33,296 nucleotides of DNA from Gracilibacillus boraciitolerans JCM 21714 (GCF_000521485.1 NZ_BAVS01000034.1:1-33296); one strand, 5' to 3'. Shown: positions 1 to 8,681, counted from the first letter of the stretch. Notes: a model not told the origin generated them from the letters alone. Translations and numbers: made by a program.

Positions 1-1
1 A

Positions 2-79
2 TCTTTAGAACCATTTAGACGTAAAATTCTTATTGTAGATAAACCACCCTTTAGCTCAAAAAGGAAAGAAGCATCTTAA
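2..79 (+). CDS. 3' end of an unidentified gene
   Basis: Frame 2 is open from the window edge to a TAA at 77-79. It encodes about 25 residues ending KRKEAS, with a basic, Pro-containing tail (KPPFSSKRKEAS). The start lies outside the window and no family can be recognised from so short a tail. The stop is only 7 bases before the BirA box, so this gene ends just upstream of the biotin promoter. It could also be a chance open frame. Confidence 0.3.
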   Translation, partial: SLEPFRRKILIVDKPPFSSKRKEAS

Positions 80-86
80 TTTAATT

Positions 87-119
87 ATTGTTAACTATTT
101 AATTTAAAAGGTTGACAAT
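87..119 (+). promoter_or_regulatory. BirA (biotin repressor) operator
   Basis: The half-sites ATTGTTAAC (87-95) and GTTGACAAT (111-119) form an inverted repeat with one mismatch, separated by 15 bases. This matches the known BirA operator architecture of Gram-positive bacteria. The right half overlaps the candidate -35 box of the bioY promoter, so biotinyl-AMP-loaded BirA would block transcription of the biotin transporter/synthase genes downstream. Confidence 0.78.
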
Positions 120-140
120 AAAAGAAAGATGAAATATTCT
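112..140 (+). promoter_or_regulatory. bioY-bioB promoter
   Basis: TTGACA at 112-117 and TATTCT at 135-140 are separated by 17 bases, a SigA-type arrangement. The -35 box lies inside the right half of the BirA operator, as expected for a biotin-repressed promoter. Initiation would fall near 147, leaving a leader of about 75 bases before bioY. Confidence 0.6.
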
Positions 141-222
141 ATACTCATTAAAACTTTTAGAAATCCCTTTTAGGAGTTGCGAGGATCCTAGGATTTATGT
201 AAAAGAAGGAGATGGAATTATT

Positions 223-806
223 ATGAGATTAAGGGCATTGGATATTACATTAGCAGCTTTATTTGCTGCATTAATGGCAATTGGGGCAAATATTACTTCA
301 TTTATAGTTGTCGGAGGGGTTCCAATTACACTGACTACTTTTTTTAGTATTTTATCAGGTCTTTTACTTGGAAGCAGATAGGTGCCATTTCCATGACGGT
401 TTATGCATTGGTTGGACTAGCTGGTGCACCTGTTTTTGCACAATTTTCAGGTGGGGTATCTTATATTCTCAGCCCAACGTTCGGTTTTATTTTATCTAAT
501 ATTCTAGTAGCCTATGTTGTCGGGAAAATAATAGAAATAAAAGCTACTCGAATGAGTTTCGTGATTGCATCCTTGATAGGAATGAGTATTAATTACGTTT
601 TTGGTACGACTTGGATGTATTTTGCTTATCAATTATGGTTTGGTGCACCAGAAGGATTTAGTTATGCGATGGCTTGGTTATGGATGCTAGCGCCGTTACC
701 GAAAGATATCATATTTGCCGTCTTAGCGGGTGGACTAGCATACCGTATTCATGGAAATGTTTATCTATCGCAAGCGAGAAAATTAGAAAAAAAGATGCCT
801 GCCTGA
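223..806 (+). pseudogene. bioY: BioY biotin transporter S component, frameshifted
   Basis: BioY is the substrate-binding membrane component of the ECF-type biotin importer. The ATG at 223 follows the ribosome binding site AAGGAGAT. The frame reads MRLRALDITLAALFAALMAI and further typical BioY membrane helices up to residue 52, where it meets TAG at 379-381. The rest of the protein (GAISMTVYALVGLAG onward, 393-806) continues in another reading frame. One missing base near 379 (AGATAGGT where AGATTAGGT would give SRLGAIS) explains the break. Rejoined, the protein has the usual length of about 194 residues. It sits directly upstream of bioB under a BirA-type promoter. The lesion may be a sequencing error or a genuine young pseudogene; the rest of the sequence is undegraded. 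Confidence 0.85.
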
Positions 807-848
807 TAGGTTCTGTAAAAACTGTAAATATGGAAGGGGAAAAGAAAC

Positions 849-1850
849 ATGTTAGATCAATGGTCTGAAATAGCAGACAGGGTCATTGCAGTAGAAGAAA
901 TTACGGATGAAGAAGCACTCGCAATTTTAAACTGTTCAGATGATGAACTTTTATTATTATTACAAGCTTCCTATAAAATTAGGCACCAATATTTCGGCAA
1001 TAAAGTGAAGTTAAATATGATTATTAATGCTAAGTCAGGTCTATGTCCCGAAAACTGTGGGTATTGTGCCCAATCTTCTTTATCTACTGCACCTGTGGAA
1101 AAATATACAATGGTAAATCGCACAACTTTATTGAGTGGTGCGGACGAAGCAAATCGACTTAAGGCGGGAACCTATTGCATCGTTGCTAGTGGCAGAGGTC
1201 CAAGTAAGCGGGAAGTTGATACCGTTGCCTCTTCTGTAAAGGAGATCAAGGAGAGATATGACTTGAAGGTTTGTGCTTGTATGGGAATTTTGAAACCGGA
1301 ACAAGCACAACAATTAAAAGAGGCAGGTGTGGACCGCTATAATCATAATATTAATACATCAAAGGCCCATCACCCCCCCAATATAACAACATCTCATACA
1401 TATGATGATCGTGTTAAAACAGTAAATACAGCCAAGGATGCAGGGATATCTCCGTGCTCAGGTGTCATTGTTGGTATGAAGGAAACGCAAGCGGATGTAA
1501 TCGACATGGCCAGAAGCCTGAAAGTTCTTGATGCAGATTCGATTCCGGTAAATTTTTTGCATGCCATTGATGGAACACCATTGGAAGGAACGGAGGAGTT
1601 AGATCCCCGCTATTGTTTGAAGGTACTCGCTTTATTCCGCTTTATTAATCCAACGAAGGAAATCCGAATATCCGGTGGTAGGGAAGTGAACTTAAGAAGC
1701 CTTCAACCATTAGGACTGTATCCAGCCAATTCTGTTTTCGTTGGTGATTATTTAACAACTTCTGGTCAAAAAAGCACGGTTGATCATAAAATGATTGAAG
1801 ATCTGGGATTTGAGATTGATTATACGGCAGTAGCGGAAGGACAGGTGTAA
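849..1850 (+). CDS. bioB: Biotin synthase BioB
   Basis: This radical-SAM enzyme inserts sulphur into dethiobiotin, the last step of biotin synthesis. The 333 residues contain the CxxxCxxC cluster ligands at about C66, C70 and C73 (GLCPENCGYC). They also contain YNHNINTSKAHH, the TTSHTYDDR segment and the ISGGRE segment typical of BioB; the length is normal. The ATG at 849 follows AAGGGGAAAAGAAAC. It lies 42 bases after bioY and is presumably co-transcribed from the BirA-controlled promoter. At residues 174-178 the sequence is HHPPN, encoded by a C7 tract (1373-1379), where Bacillus BioB proteins usually have HHSN. This suggests one additional codon in an otherwise conserved loop. No other bio genes follow in the window, so the cell may take up precursors or hold them elsewhere. 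Confidence 0.97.
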   Translation: MLDQWSEIADRVIAVEEITDEEALAILNCSDDELLLLLQASYKIRHQYFGNKVKLNMIINAKSGLCPENCGYCAQSSLSTAPVEKYTMVNRTTLLSGADEANRLKAGTYCIVASGRGPSKREVDTVASSVKEIKERYDLKVCACMGILKPEQAQQLKEAGVDRYNHNINTSKAHHPPNITTSHTYDDRVKTVNTAKDAGISPCSGVIVGMKETQADVIDMARSLKVLDADSIPVNFLHAIDGTPLEGTEELDPRYCLKVLALFRFINPTKEIRISGGREVNLRSLQPLGLYPANSVFVGDYLTTSGQKSTVDHKMIEDLGFEIDYTAVAEGQV

Positions 1851-2097
1851 TAAAGATGCTCAGTGGGCTTCGAATACGACTTTGTTTATCATATCCTTCA
1901 TATTTGCTTTTCAAAATTTGAAATTTTATATTATAAATACATAAGTTGAAAAGTTTTTTTGAGTTCGAATGATAACTCTGAGTTTTTCAAGCTAGTCTTC
2001 TAGGTCGATCTGTAAAGTTCGTAACTTAAGTATTCTACCTTTAAACGAAGGTGGCTTTGTAACAGTCGACTTTGCAAAATCACCTTCTAGAAATCAA

Positions 2098-2125
2098 CAA
2101 AAAAGGCGCAAACTAGATTTGCGCT
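2098..2125 (-). terminator. Rho-independent terminator of the PH-domain gene
   Basis: Read on the minus strand, GCGCAAA and TTTGCGC pair around a 5-base loop (2106-2124). The stem is followed by a T run (the A run at about 2099-2104 on the plus strand). It lies 17 bases past the stop of the 2142-2522 gene. Confidence 0.75.
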
Positions 2126-2141
2126 TACTCATAAATTATTT

Positions 2142-2522
2142 TTAACCACTCACAGCTGCCAGAACTTTTTGGATATCATATATATTACTATCTTTTTTAA
2201 AGGTCTTTGAAACGAGTGGTTCAACGTTACCGGAAATCCAGATCTTTAGTTCGGAATCCAAGTCGAAAGTGCCAGCTGTTTCAATACTAAAATGTGAAAT
2301 GCTTTTATAGGGGGGGATGGAATGATATGCTGTTTTTTTACCTGTGATTCCTTGTTTGTCTACTAAAATCAATCGTCTATCAGTAAAAATAAACAAGTCT
2401 CTTATTACTTTAAAAGCTACGTTCACTTCTTCTCCGTCTACAAATAACTGCCCAAATTCCTTCATGATCTCTTTCTTGTCTACATTCGAAGCATTTCCCA
2501 TTAATCCATCAAGAAATCCCAT
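2142..2522 (-). CDS. Bacterial PH-domain protein (YokE-like)
   Basis: This 126-residue cytoplasmic protein matches the bacterial pleckstrin-homology family (bPH_1, YokE type). It shows a short N-terminal helix (MGFLDGLMGNAS), then beta-strand signatures VAFKVIRDLFIFTDRRLILVD and YKSISHFSIETAG, then the FDLDSELKIWISG segment. The biochemical role of the family is unknown. The start chosen is the ATG at 2522, which follows GGAGG at 8 bases; an upstream in-frame TTG overlaps that binding site and is less likely. Near residue 76 it reads SIPPYKS from a G7 tract (2310-2316), where relatives have SIPYKS, so one Pro codon looks added. It is followed by a terminator and lies just downstream of the exonuclease gene on the same strand. 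Confidence 0.88.
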   Translation of the reverse strand: MGFLDGLMGNASNVDKKEIMKEFGQLFVDGEEVNVAFKVIRDLFIFTDRRLILVDKQGITGKKTAYHSIPPYKSISHFSIETAGTFDLDSELKIWISGNVEPLVSKTFKKDSNIYDIQKVLAAVSG

Positions 2523-2548
2523 TATTAATTCCTCCAATATTTAATATT

Positions 2549-3193
2549 TTAGAAGGGTGTTATCCCATTTGTGAATTTAGTTGATTTACCTATATTTTTA
2601 CCACGTGACTTTCTTGGTGATTTCGCAGCAGTGTAACCACCATCAAATATTTTACCAGGAATTAATCTGTGTTTTTGTATTAGCTCATCTGCTACTTCTA
2701 CATTACTTTCGATCAGTGCATGTTGAAAAATCTTAGCTGCTGCTCTTGCATCCTCTAAGGCATCGTGGTGGTGGAATGTTATGTTTTTCAATGCAGCAAG
2801 TGTGTTTAATTTATAATTTATTAATCCTGGCCATACATTTTTGGAGATAATACAGGTGCATAAGTAGTCTATCTCTGGGTATTTTATGCCAAAATGATCT
2901 AAAGTATATCTCAACACGCTCATATCGAAACTTGCATTGTGAGCGATACTGAGATGACTGGTTAAATAGGCATGCAATTCATTCCAGATATCATTGAAAG
3001 TGGGTGCGCCCAATACATCTTCTTCTGTGATACCATGAATCATCGTATTATATGGATCAAACTCCATGTTTGGGTTAATTAACGTATAGTACTCTTCAAG
3101 AATTTCTTCTTTATTAAAAACAACAAGTCCCACTGCACAAGGACTAAATCGAGATTGATTTGCCGTTTCAAAGTCAATAGCTACATAATTCAA
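2549..3193 (-). CDS. 3'-5' exonuclease, DEDDh (DnaQ/epsilon) family
   Basis: The 214-residue protein carries the DEDDh exonuclease motifs: D7 and E9 in AIDFET, D90 in AHNASFD, and the Exo III motif HHHDALEDAR with H143 and D148. The family removes nucleotides from DNA 3' ends. Stand-alone members like this one are usually repair or processing exonucleases rather than the PolC proofreading domain. The tail (about 190-214) is Lys/Arg-rich (PRKSRGKNIGKSTK), possibly for nucleic acid binding. The ATG at 3193 follows AAGGATGTG. The gene lies 26 bases upstream of the PH-domain gene and is probably co-transcribed with it. Confidence 0.9.
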   Translation of the reverse strand: MNYVAIDFETANQSRFSPCAVGLVVFNKEEILEEYYTLINPNMEFDPYNTMIHGITEEDVLGAPTFNDIWNELHAYLTSHLSIAHNASFDMSVLRYTLDHFGIKYPEIDYLCTCIISKNVWPGLINYKLNTLAALKNITFHHHDALEDARAAAKIFQHALIESNVEVADELIQKHRLIPGKIFDGGYTAAKSPRKSRGKNIGKSTKFTNGITPF

Positions 3194-3329
3194 TACTTCA
3201 CATCCTTAATCTTGGAACTTAAAAATCTAAGCATACAGCTATTTTAACTTATATAGTCATATTAGGAAATAAATTTGATGAGAGTGTGAAGCATAGTTAT
3301 AAAACGTAAAAATATCCGCTGCAACCTTA

Positions 3330-3358
3330 TTGAATTGCTTATTTTCATTTGGTATAGT
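3330..3358 (+). promoter_or_regulatory. Promoter of the 3446 lipoprotein gene
   Basis: TTGAAT (3330-3335) and TATAGT (3353-3358) are separated by exactly 17 bases, about 88 bases upstream of the gene start. This is a good SigA-type match. Confidence 0.6.
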
Positions 3359-3445
3359 AATGTAATTTTTAAGTGATAATGAATATTCATTCTGAAACTT
3401 ATGCTATGTACCGTTCGTCTTATAATTTAAGGAGGGACAAATAAT

Positions 3446-3997
3446 ATGAAGAAGTTTCATTTTGGAAGTTTAATCGTTCTTATATTATTGACATTATTAG
3501 GGTGCCAGCAAAATGCAGTATTATCGGATGAACTTAATTTAAATAAGGATATAGAAGGTTTTGTAGAACCTGAATCATCAGATTGGGTGAAATATACAAA
3601 TGCTGTAAGAGAGTATATGTATTATAGAACGCAAGCTATGATAAATAAGGATATACATATTCTCTGGGAAAGGTACCCAAAATTAAAAGAGAATATTGAT
3701 CTTGAACAAGGAATTAACGTAGAAAAAAGTGAAGTTGAATCCTTAAATCAAGGATTTGACTTGTTAGATGCCAATTACAATATTGAAAGCTATGATCAAA
3801 TTAAAGCGAACGCAATAAATGATAATGAAGTAATCGTCCTGGTTCACGGAAACATTGCTTATTTGAGAAATGATTTCGACGAATCTGGCGGCGAATATTT
3901 AATGAAAGTCTTCTTGAAAAAGGAAGATAATCAATGGACTGTGATAAAAACTGACGAGTATACTTTGCCTGAATACAAAGAACTTTTTCAAGAATAA
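3446..3997 (+). CDS. Putative lipoprotein of unknown function
   Basis: The 183-residue product begins with a lipoprotein signal peptide: MKKF, a hydrophobic stretch (GSLIVLILLTLL), then a lipobox ending LLGC with Cys at residue 20. It should therefore be anchored on the outer face of the membrane. The mature part is acidic and soluble, with a central segment VREYMYYRTQAMINKDI and a C-terminal beta-rich part (NEVIVLVHGNIAYL, WTVIKTDEY) resembling SnoaL/NTF2-like or DUF4829-type folds. I do not recognise a family with certainty. The ATG follows TAAGGAGGG at 10 bases. It has its own promoter and no close neighbours on its strand. Confidence 0.8.
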   Translation: MKKFHFGSLIVLILLTLLGCQQNAVLSDELNLNKDIEGFVEPESSDWVKYTNAVREYMYYRTQAMINKDIHILWERYPKLKENIDLEQGINVEKSEVESLNQGFDLLDANYNIESYDQIKANAINDNEVIVLVHGNIAYLRNDFDESGGEYLMKVFLKKEDNQWTVIKTDEYTLPEYKELFQE

Positions 3998-4177
3998 AGT
4001 AATAACTAAAATTTCATGTTTTATTTTAGGTTTTAGCGCTACTTATTTTGATCATATCACTGATCAATCGAAAATAAACTTCTCTATTTGGACCACAGCT
4101 AACTAGTATAGCTCTATCAAAAACGGATAGCCAATCCCAACCTTACCCATAACCCATAGATAAAGGAGATAGAGTCT

Positions 4178-4543
4178 TTGTTAAACAAAAAAATGTTTTC
4201 TGCCATTATTGGATTTATCACTGCACTTTTTGCCAGTTTTTCTTTAATTACACAAAATGGCGACTTATTATTACAACCGTTATTACAACTAATTTTAGGT
4301 GTGGTAACAGCAAACTCGTTAGTAAATGGAATTTCCTCTTTTCACAGCAAAAGAAGGGGATTAGGCTTGTTTTTTGCCTTCATAACTTTATTTATGCTTA
4401 CTGTTATCATTCTGAATAACACTATGACAATCGAAGGTATAATTCCAGTTATAGCCATGTACATCTTGTTTGGAGTTCCAATAGGTATCATTGCAATGTT
4501 TGTCCATCGAATAAATAATAGAAATGACTTAAAGAAGACCTAA
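4178..4543 (+). CDS. Small membrane protein, DUF3953-like
   Basis: The 121-residue protein has four predicted membrane segments: about 8-24, 30-50 (LLQLILGVVTANSLV), 65-83 (LGLFFAFITLFMLTVIIL) and 90-110. It has a short basic tail (HRINNRNDLKK). The layout and sequence style resemble the DUF3953/YczI family of Bacillus membrane proteins, whose function is unknown. Translation starts at a TTG (4178) that sits 8 bases after AAAGGAG; the first ATG is five codons in and lacks its own binding site. Confidence 0.75.
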   Translation: MLNKKMFSAIIGFITALFASFSLITQNGDLLLQPLLQLILGVVTANSLVNGISSFHSKRRGLGLFFAFITLFMLTVIILNNTMTIEGIIPVIAMYILFGVPIGIIAMFVHRINNRNDLKKT

Positions 4544-5040
4544 TTAAGGACAGTTGTTGAGCAACAGGGGGGGTGCAATAGTTGAACATATACTCATCGA
4601 TGGCATACTGCTCCTAATTGAAAGTAATTTACAGGAATTGGATTTTTGATGTCCTGTATTAAATTATAACTGAACCATTTGATTTAAACAGACTATTAGT
4701 AAAATATAGTACTTCAATATTTGATATTGCTCTCTTCACGGGAAATACCTTTCGCTTCACTGGAAAAGTATCTCGCTTGACTGGATAAAAGGGTATTTCC
4801 CGTGAACATCACCATATTTCCGGTGAAGCCGACACTATTTCCCGTCAACAGCACAACATTTCCCGTGAAGAAATAAGATGTTCAGCAAAGATACCATAAA
4901 CAAGCAATCTTTTTTTCCAGAATGCTGGATAACCGCTTATTCCAACACTTTTTTCTAAAGCTACTTCGCAGGTTTTGGTGATGTTCAATTTTAGTGGTAT
5001 AATTTAGATTAATCTTATCTGAATCAAAAATGGAGGTAAC
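4544..5040. other. Intergenic stretch with a 21-bp-period repeat
   Basis: No open frame with a binding site is visible. It contains a G7 tract (4567-4573), copy A of the 21-bp-period inverted array (4734-4870), and a T-rich stretch near 4910. The last 60 bases form the AT-rich leader of the next gene. Confidence 0.6.
4734..4870 (+). repeat. 21-bp-period inverted array, copy A
   Basis: Seven units share the core TTCACGGGAAA or TTGACTGGATA. Three face forward, with the first base of the core C(G/T)GGA at 4739, 4760 and 4781. Four face backward, with the last base of CCCG/CCGG at 4802, 4823, 4844 and 4865. All steps are exactly 21 bp. The outer units (CTTCACGGGAAAT and ATTTCCCGTGAAG) are perfect inverses, so a transcript could fold into one long stem. 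Here the A/T part of the unit is GGAAAT rather than GGATAT, which marks this copy as the most diverged. Confidence 0.85.
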
Positions 5041-5511
5041 ATGTTAACTTTTGAACAAAAATTAAAAATCATTGAATCTTTCCCTGAATTAACAAGACAT
5101 GACGTATCGATGAATCGAGTTAATTTTCATTATGAAGAAAGTGCTGATGATAAAAAGAATGTTGTGTATCATCTGCATCCTAATGGAAATGGATTTGTTT
5201 ATGCAGAATATCTGAGTGACTATGATACAGATCACAAAGGCATGATTAATATAAGAGACTTTTCTGAAGCGGAATTACGTACACTCATTCAAATGTCAAT
5301 CGAATCATTGGCACTAACATCAGGCGCTGAAGCTCCCATTGTAGAGGAATTTGAAGAAGAGCGATGGATTAATTCAGAAAAACACTCGCTCCTTCTTGTG
5401 AACGAAGGGGATTTGTGGAACGTTTATGCCGGTCTAAATCTTGATGGTACCTTTCGTTCATATAATGAGGCTAGAGCCTTTCTGGAAGAAGAGGGATTCA
5501 GAAGAGCATAA
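5041..5511 (+). CDS. Conserved hypothetical protein (156 aa)
   Basis: This acidic soluble protein has no signal peptide or membrane segment. It has an N-terminal beta-rich half (VNFHYEESADDKKNVVYHLHPNGNGFVYAEYL), an acidic linker (IVEEFEEERW), and a C-terminal half LLVNEGDLWNVYAGLNLDGTFRSYNEARAFLEEEG. I do not recognise a named family. The ATG at 5041 directly follows AATGGAGGTAAC, a strong binding site. A clean terminator follows at 5516-5554, so the gene is likely monocistronic. Confidence 0.85.
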   Translation: MLTFEQKLKIIESFPELTRHDVSMNRVNFHYEESADDKKNVVYHLHPNGNGFVYAEYLSDYDTDHKGMINIRDFSEAELRTLIQMSIESLALTSGAEAPIVEEFEEERWINSEKHSLLLVNEGDLWNVYAGLNLDGTFRSYNEARAFLEEEGFRRA

Positions 5512-5515
5512 CATT

Positions 5516-5554
5516 GACAGGAGCTTGTATTTATTCCAAGCTTCTGTCCTTTTT
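5516..5554 (+). terminator. Rho-independent terminator
   Basis: GACAGGAGCTTG and CAAGCTTCTGTC pair around a 9-base loop, with one mismatch, and are followed by CTTTTT. It ends the 5041-5511 transcript. Confidence 0.85.
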
Positions 5555-5601
5555 AATGAGAGATGTTTACCATAAAATAATCTAAAAAGTGAGGTACCAC
5601 G

Positions 5602-6350
5602 ATGATTGCAAAGATGGAAGCGGATTTTAATGGATTGAAAGAAATTGGTAAAATTTGCGGGGGGGCGATTCGAGATGAATTAGTCCAACGCACTAAACCT
5701 GGAATGACTACAAAAGAACTCGATGAAATGGCAGGAGAAATGTTTGAAAAAGCAGGAGCTCAATCTGCACCAAAAGGAGAGTACGATTTTCCTGGGTATA
5801 CGTGCATTAGCATAAATGAAGAAGTAGCGCACGGGATTCCTGGGAAGCGGACCATTAAAGAAGGGGGGGACCTTGTCAATATTGATGTTTCAGGTTCTAA
5901 AAACGGGTATTTCGCAGATACTGGAATTTCCTTTGTTGTTGGGAATGGAGAGGCAATTTTGCAGAAAATATGTGATGTTGTGAAAGAAGCATTCGATGCT
6001 GGACTTAAGAAGGCCAAACCAGGAGCGAAAAAAAGCGCTCTCGGAAAAGCGGTACATAATGTAGCAAAACAACATGGGCTAACTGTCATAAAAAATCTTA
6101 CTGGGCACGGTGTTGGGCGCTCGATTCATGAAGCACCAGACCATATTTTAAATTACTATTCGCGCTGGGATGATGAAATTTTAAAAGATGGTATGGTCAT
6201 TGCTTTTGAGCCTTTTATCTCGACACTTGAAGAGGAAGTTTTCCAATCGCCGGATGACGGATGGACCTTTCTGACCGATGAAAGCTTTGTGCTCAATACG
6301 AACATACGATTATTCTTACAAAGGAAGGCCCGATTATTACGACACTGTAA
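5602..6350 (+). pseudogene. Methionine aminopeptidase type I, C-terminal frameshift
   Basis: The enzyme removes the initiator Met from new proteins. It is probably the accessory MAP (YflG type), since it is not in a ribosomal operon. Visible active-site residues are H77 (EVAHGIP), D95 (NIDVSG), D106 (FADTG), H169 (TGHGVG) and E203 (AFEPF). After SFV, near residue 230, the frame breaks. One missing base near 6290 (TTTGTGCTCAA instead of TTTGTGGCTCAA) hides the expected ending AQYEHTIILTKEGPIITTL, which is readable in the next frame up to TAA at 6348-6350. That ending holds the last metal ligand Glu, so the protein as read would be inactive and would carry an unrelated tail to about 6426. Two G7 tracts (5659-5665, 5863-5869) encode Gly-Gly. 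At the second (KEGGDLVNID), relatives have KEGDLVNID. Confidence 0.85.
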
Positions 6351-6387
6351 TAGCAGTGTGGAAAGTAATGTGTCAACTCCCAACACT

Positions 6388-6440
6388 CATACTCCCCCCC
6401 CACTTATAAATTTCATTAGAAATTGAGTGGGGGGGGAGTA
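6388..6440. terminator. Bidirectional terminator with C8/G8 arms
   Basis: ATACTCCCCCCCCACT and AGTGGGGGGGGAGTAT, extended inward by ATAAATTTC/GAAATT, form a long, nearly perfect stem between convergent genes (map and the anti-sigma gene). Both arms contain eight identical bases (C8 at 6394-6401, G8 at 6429-6436). If the window-wide pattern of 3-base additions applies, both arms changed symmetrically from five. Confidence 0.75.
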
Positions 6441-6441
6441 T

Positions 6442-7602
6442 TCATTGTTCATTCCAGTTCCAAAATGCTACTTCATCAACTTCTAATGCAGCAATCCAGT
6501 CTTCATTTTGCAACTGTAATATTTCCTTAGTTGGACCTGTTATAACTGCTCCATAGTGCTGGAAACCATTTTCGTTTAGATAATTGATTTGTTCGCTTAG
6601 ATTCAGCTCACCCCATACTAATTTATCTGCTTTACTCTCATGCTGCTCTAAGAAGTGCAATGTTTTCATGAATTGTTCTTGGATCACCCCCCCGTAATCG
6701 TCTTCTTCATAATCGGGTGAAACCGCACTTTCACTAACTACTTTACCTCCAAACCAGCCAAACTTTTCTTCTGTATGTTCCGTTACAATAAAGTCATTGT
6801 CATGCCAAATGGGGGGGAAACTCGGAAAACCGATTGGGTCAAATATTATTCCTTCATCTAAAGCCTTATTTTCACTACCTGTATCAACTGCCAGCCAAAG
6901 TAAATCCATATTTTTGCCTTGAAATGATTCAAACACTTGTTTCGTTTCAAGTGAATTAGTAAAAGAAACATAGGCAGAAACTACGGTACCTTCAGGCAAA
7001 TCCTCCAACTGGTTCCAATCAGACATCCCTCTTGATCCTGTTTCAGGATAGGTGAATACTGGTTGATCTTGGCTTTTCCGTCCATATTGCTTTTCCTCAG
7101 GTATCGCCATCAATGAAAGCAAGAAATCCACTTTTAATTCTCCAACTTGAATAGATTCATGCCCTACCATTTTATTTAGATCCCTTGTCGCTTCTAACCC
7201 AAAGTAAGCCTTGGTATTTGTACTTGTTCCACCCATATAACCATAAGGGTCTGTTACTGTAAGCGTATGGTCAATAATACTTCGGTATACCTCTAACCGA
7301 TCCGGTTTTCCCCCCCATGAGAAATAAACTGCAGTAAAGATCGTCGCAAGTATAGTGAATGCTATAAATAGTACAAAAGCCATTAATGCTGTTTGAAATC
7401 TTGCTTTCCATTTACCACGTCGTAATACTTTTTTCTGCTTCTTATCGTTATTCGAATGTTTTTCCTGTTTTGGATTATTCTCTTCTAGAGACTCTTGGTA
7501 TGCTTCAAACTTATCTAATTCTTTTTCAAATGCTTCAAGTTCTGCTCCAGATAATTCATCTTTTTCATAGGCTTCTAGTTTCTTTTTAAATTCACTACTC
7601 AT
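6442..7602 (-). CDS. Membrane anti-sigma factor, YhdL-like
   Basis: The 386-residue protein has a charged cytoplasmic N-terminus (1-67), one membrane helix at about 70-93 (ALMAFVLFIAFTILATIFTAVYF) and a large extracellular part. It matches the Sigma_reg_N/Sigma_reg_C anti-sigma type, as in YhdL, the inhibitor of SigM in B. subtilis. It would hold the sigma factor inactive until envelope stress. Its ATG overlaps the end of the sigma gene (sigma stop at 7595-7597), implying translational coupling. Three 7-base tracts lie inside it (6687-6693, 6811-6817, 7310-7316), encoding YGGV, SFPPIW and SWGGK. All keep the frame. Confidence 0.9.
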   Translation of the reverse strand: MSSEFKKKLEAYEKDELSGAELEAFEKELDKFEAYQESLEENNPKQEKHSNNDKKQKKVLRRGKWKARFQTALMAFVLFIAFTILATIFTAVYFSWGGKPDRLEVYRSIIDHTLTVTDPYGYMGGTSTNTKAYFGLEATRDLNKMVGHESIQVGELKVDFLLSLMAIPEEKQYGRKSQDQPVFTYPETGSRGMSDWNQLEDLPEGTVVSAYVSFTNSLETKQVFESFQGKNMDLLWLAVDTGSENKALDEGIIFDPIGFPSFPPIWHDNDFIVTEHTEEKFGWFGGKVVSESAVSPDYEEDDYGGVIQEQFMKTLHFLEQHESKADKLVWGELNLSEQINYLNENGFQHYGAVITGPTKEILQLQNEDWIAALEVDEVAFWNWNEQ

Positions 7603-8092
7603 TTTCTTCCGCCTTTCTCCGTCTAATTGCCGACCTGCCCCTGAATAACAACACTTTAAAATGACTTTGCTGGATTTCCATCACTCTGCCGCTTCACGTT
7701 GAGTTAATCCATGAAAATCATGTAGCAACACAGCGTATTTATGTTTATCAGGTAAACGATCTAGTAAAGTAACAATCTCGTTCATTTCTTCTTTTGTTAC
7801 GAGAGAATCCAATAATAATTTCTTTTTATCAAAGAGCGTTGCGAAAAAGCCTTGTTCCTTCACCACAATGCGTTTATGTTTACGATAATAGTCGATGTAT
7901 ACTCGGTATGCTACAGTGAACAACCAAGATTTAATTGTTTCCCCCATCATAATGCTCAATGTTAAGATGAGCTCGAAAAAATGTTTCCTGTACTAGATCT
8001 TCAGCAGTATAGTGATCTTTACTTAAGGAAAGCAAAAAACGGTATATATCGTAAAAATATTTATGGTAAATTGTATCGAGAGATTCCTTCAT
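7595..8092 (-). pseudogene. ECF RNA polymerase sigma factor, SigM-like, two frameshifts
   Basis: Extracytoplasmic-function sigma factor. The ATG at 8092 follows GGGAGGAG. Region 2 (YHKYFYDIYRFLLSLSKDHY, AEDLVQETFFRAH) and region 4 (LPDKHKYAVLLHDFHGLTQREAAE, then HFKVLLFRGRSAIRRRK) are clear, and the order and length (about 165 residues) fit SigM. The frame is broken twice. A C5 run at 7951-7955 has one base too many (HYDGETIKSWLF needs four). One base is missing near 7683-7686, after AAE. The final codons overlap the anti-sigma start. Because its partner is intact, the breaks may be sequencing errors; if real, the envelope-stress regulon has lost its activator. Confidence 0.82.
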
Positions 8093-8565
8093 TTGCTCCT
8101 CCCTTCATTTATAAAACGATTAAGATTCAAAAAGGTAACAAAAAAATGTAATTCTTAAAAATTCTGCTTATTAAATAACTTGAGATATGAAAACTGCCCC
8201 CCCGATGTTAGAAGAGTTGTCGTACAATTTCAAAACTGGCAGAATTCATTAGGAAGTAAATATAACTTTGGTATAAAGGACATACCCTTCATAGTAAAGG
8301 AAGGAGTTATATACCAATTAAATACAAATTGTTCACTTTGATAGCTACTATCACGATTGTGATTGCATTATATTATGCAATAAAAATCCGCAACTTCCAA
8401 TTATTCAAGAAGTTGCGGATTTTTTATTATAAAGTAAGAAAGCCTTGCTATTGTAGTATTTTGAATGAACAAAGCACATGAAACAGCTGTATATAAAGGG
8501 TTGAAGTGCACTAACGCGATGTGACCATTTTTAGTCGACCTGCATCTGATTGTTGAAAAGTTCAT
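8093..8565. other. Gap with a terminator and a possible start-less small membrane peptide
   Basis: Upstream of the sigma gene there is a C7 tract (8197-8203). From about 8314, after AAGGAAGG, one plus frame reads PIKYKLFTLIATITIVIALYY, a single-helix peptide, but no ATG/GTG/TTG precedes it in frame (the codon there is ATA). It may be a small gene whose start was lost, or chance. The hairpin at 8382-8426 lies within this frame's 3' part. Nothing else is recognisable up to repeat copy B. Confidence 0.35.
8382..8426. terminator. Strong symmetrical terminator
   Basis: AAAAATCCGCAACTT and AAGTTGCGGATTTTT are perfect 15-base inverses around a 13-base loop. A/T runs on both sides mean it can act in either direction. 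Confidence 0.8.
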
Positions 8566-8681
8566 CTTCACGGGATATATTGTTTGCTTGGCGGGATAAG
8601 ACATTATATCACGCTAAGCGTGGTAAGTATCCCGTGAAGCGAGAGAGTTATCCCGTCAAGCGAAGACAATATCCCGTGAAG
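8566..8681 (-). repeat. 21-bp-period inverted array, copy B
   Basis: Two forward cores begin at 8571 and 8592. Four backward cores end at 8613 (degenerate, ATCACG), 8634, 8655 and 8676. Every step is 21 bp. The right flank (about 8682-8830), read on the minus strand, is similar to the left flanks of copies C and D (for example ACAGTAGTAAATGAAAATAA, TGCTGTGGTAATGATAGCAA). This copy is therefore inserted in the opposite orientation, and the repeat is part of a larger element of roughly 300 bp. Confidence 0.85.

Noticed and set aside
1645-1914. Minus-strand open frame at the end of bioB
   Set aside because: It overlaps the conserved BioB C-terminus; no binding site and no recognisable product.
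5760-6089. 109-residue open frame opposite the methionine aminopeptidase gene
   Set aside because: A shadow of a conserved coding sequence, with no start signal.
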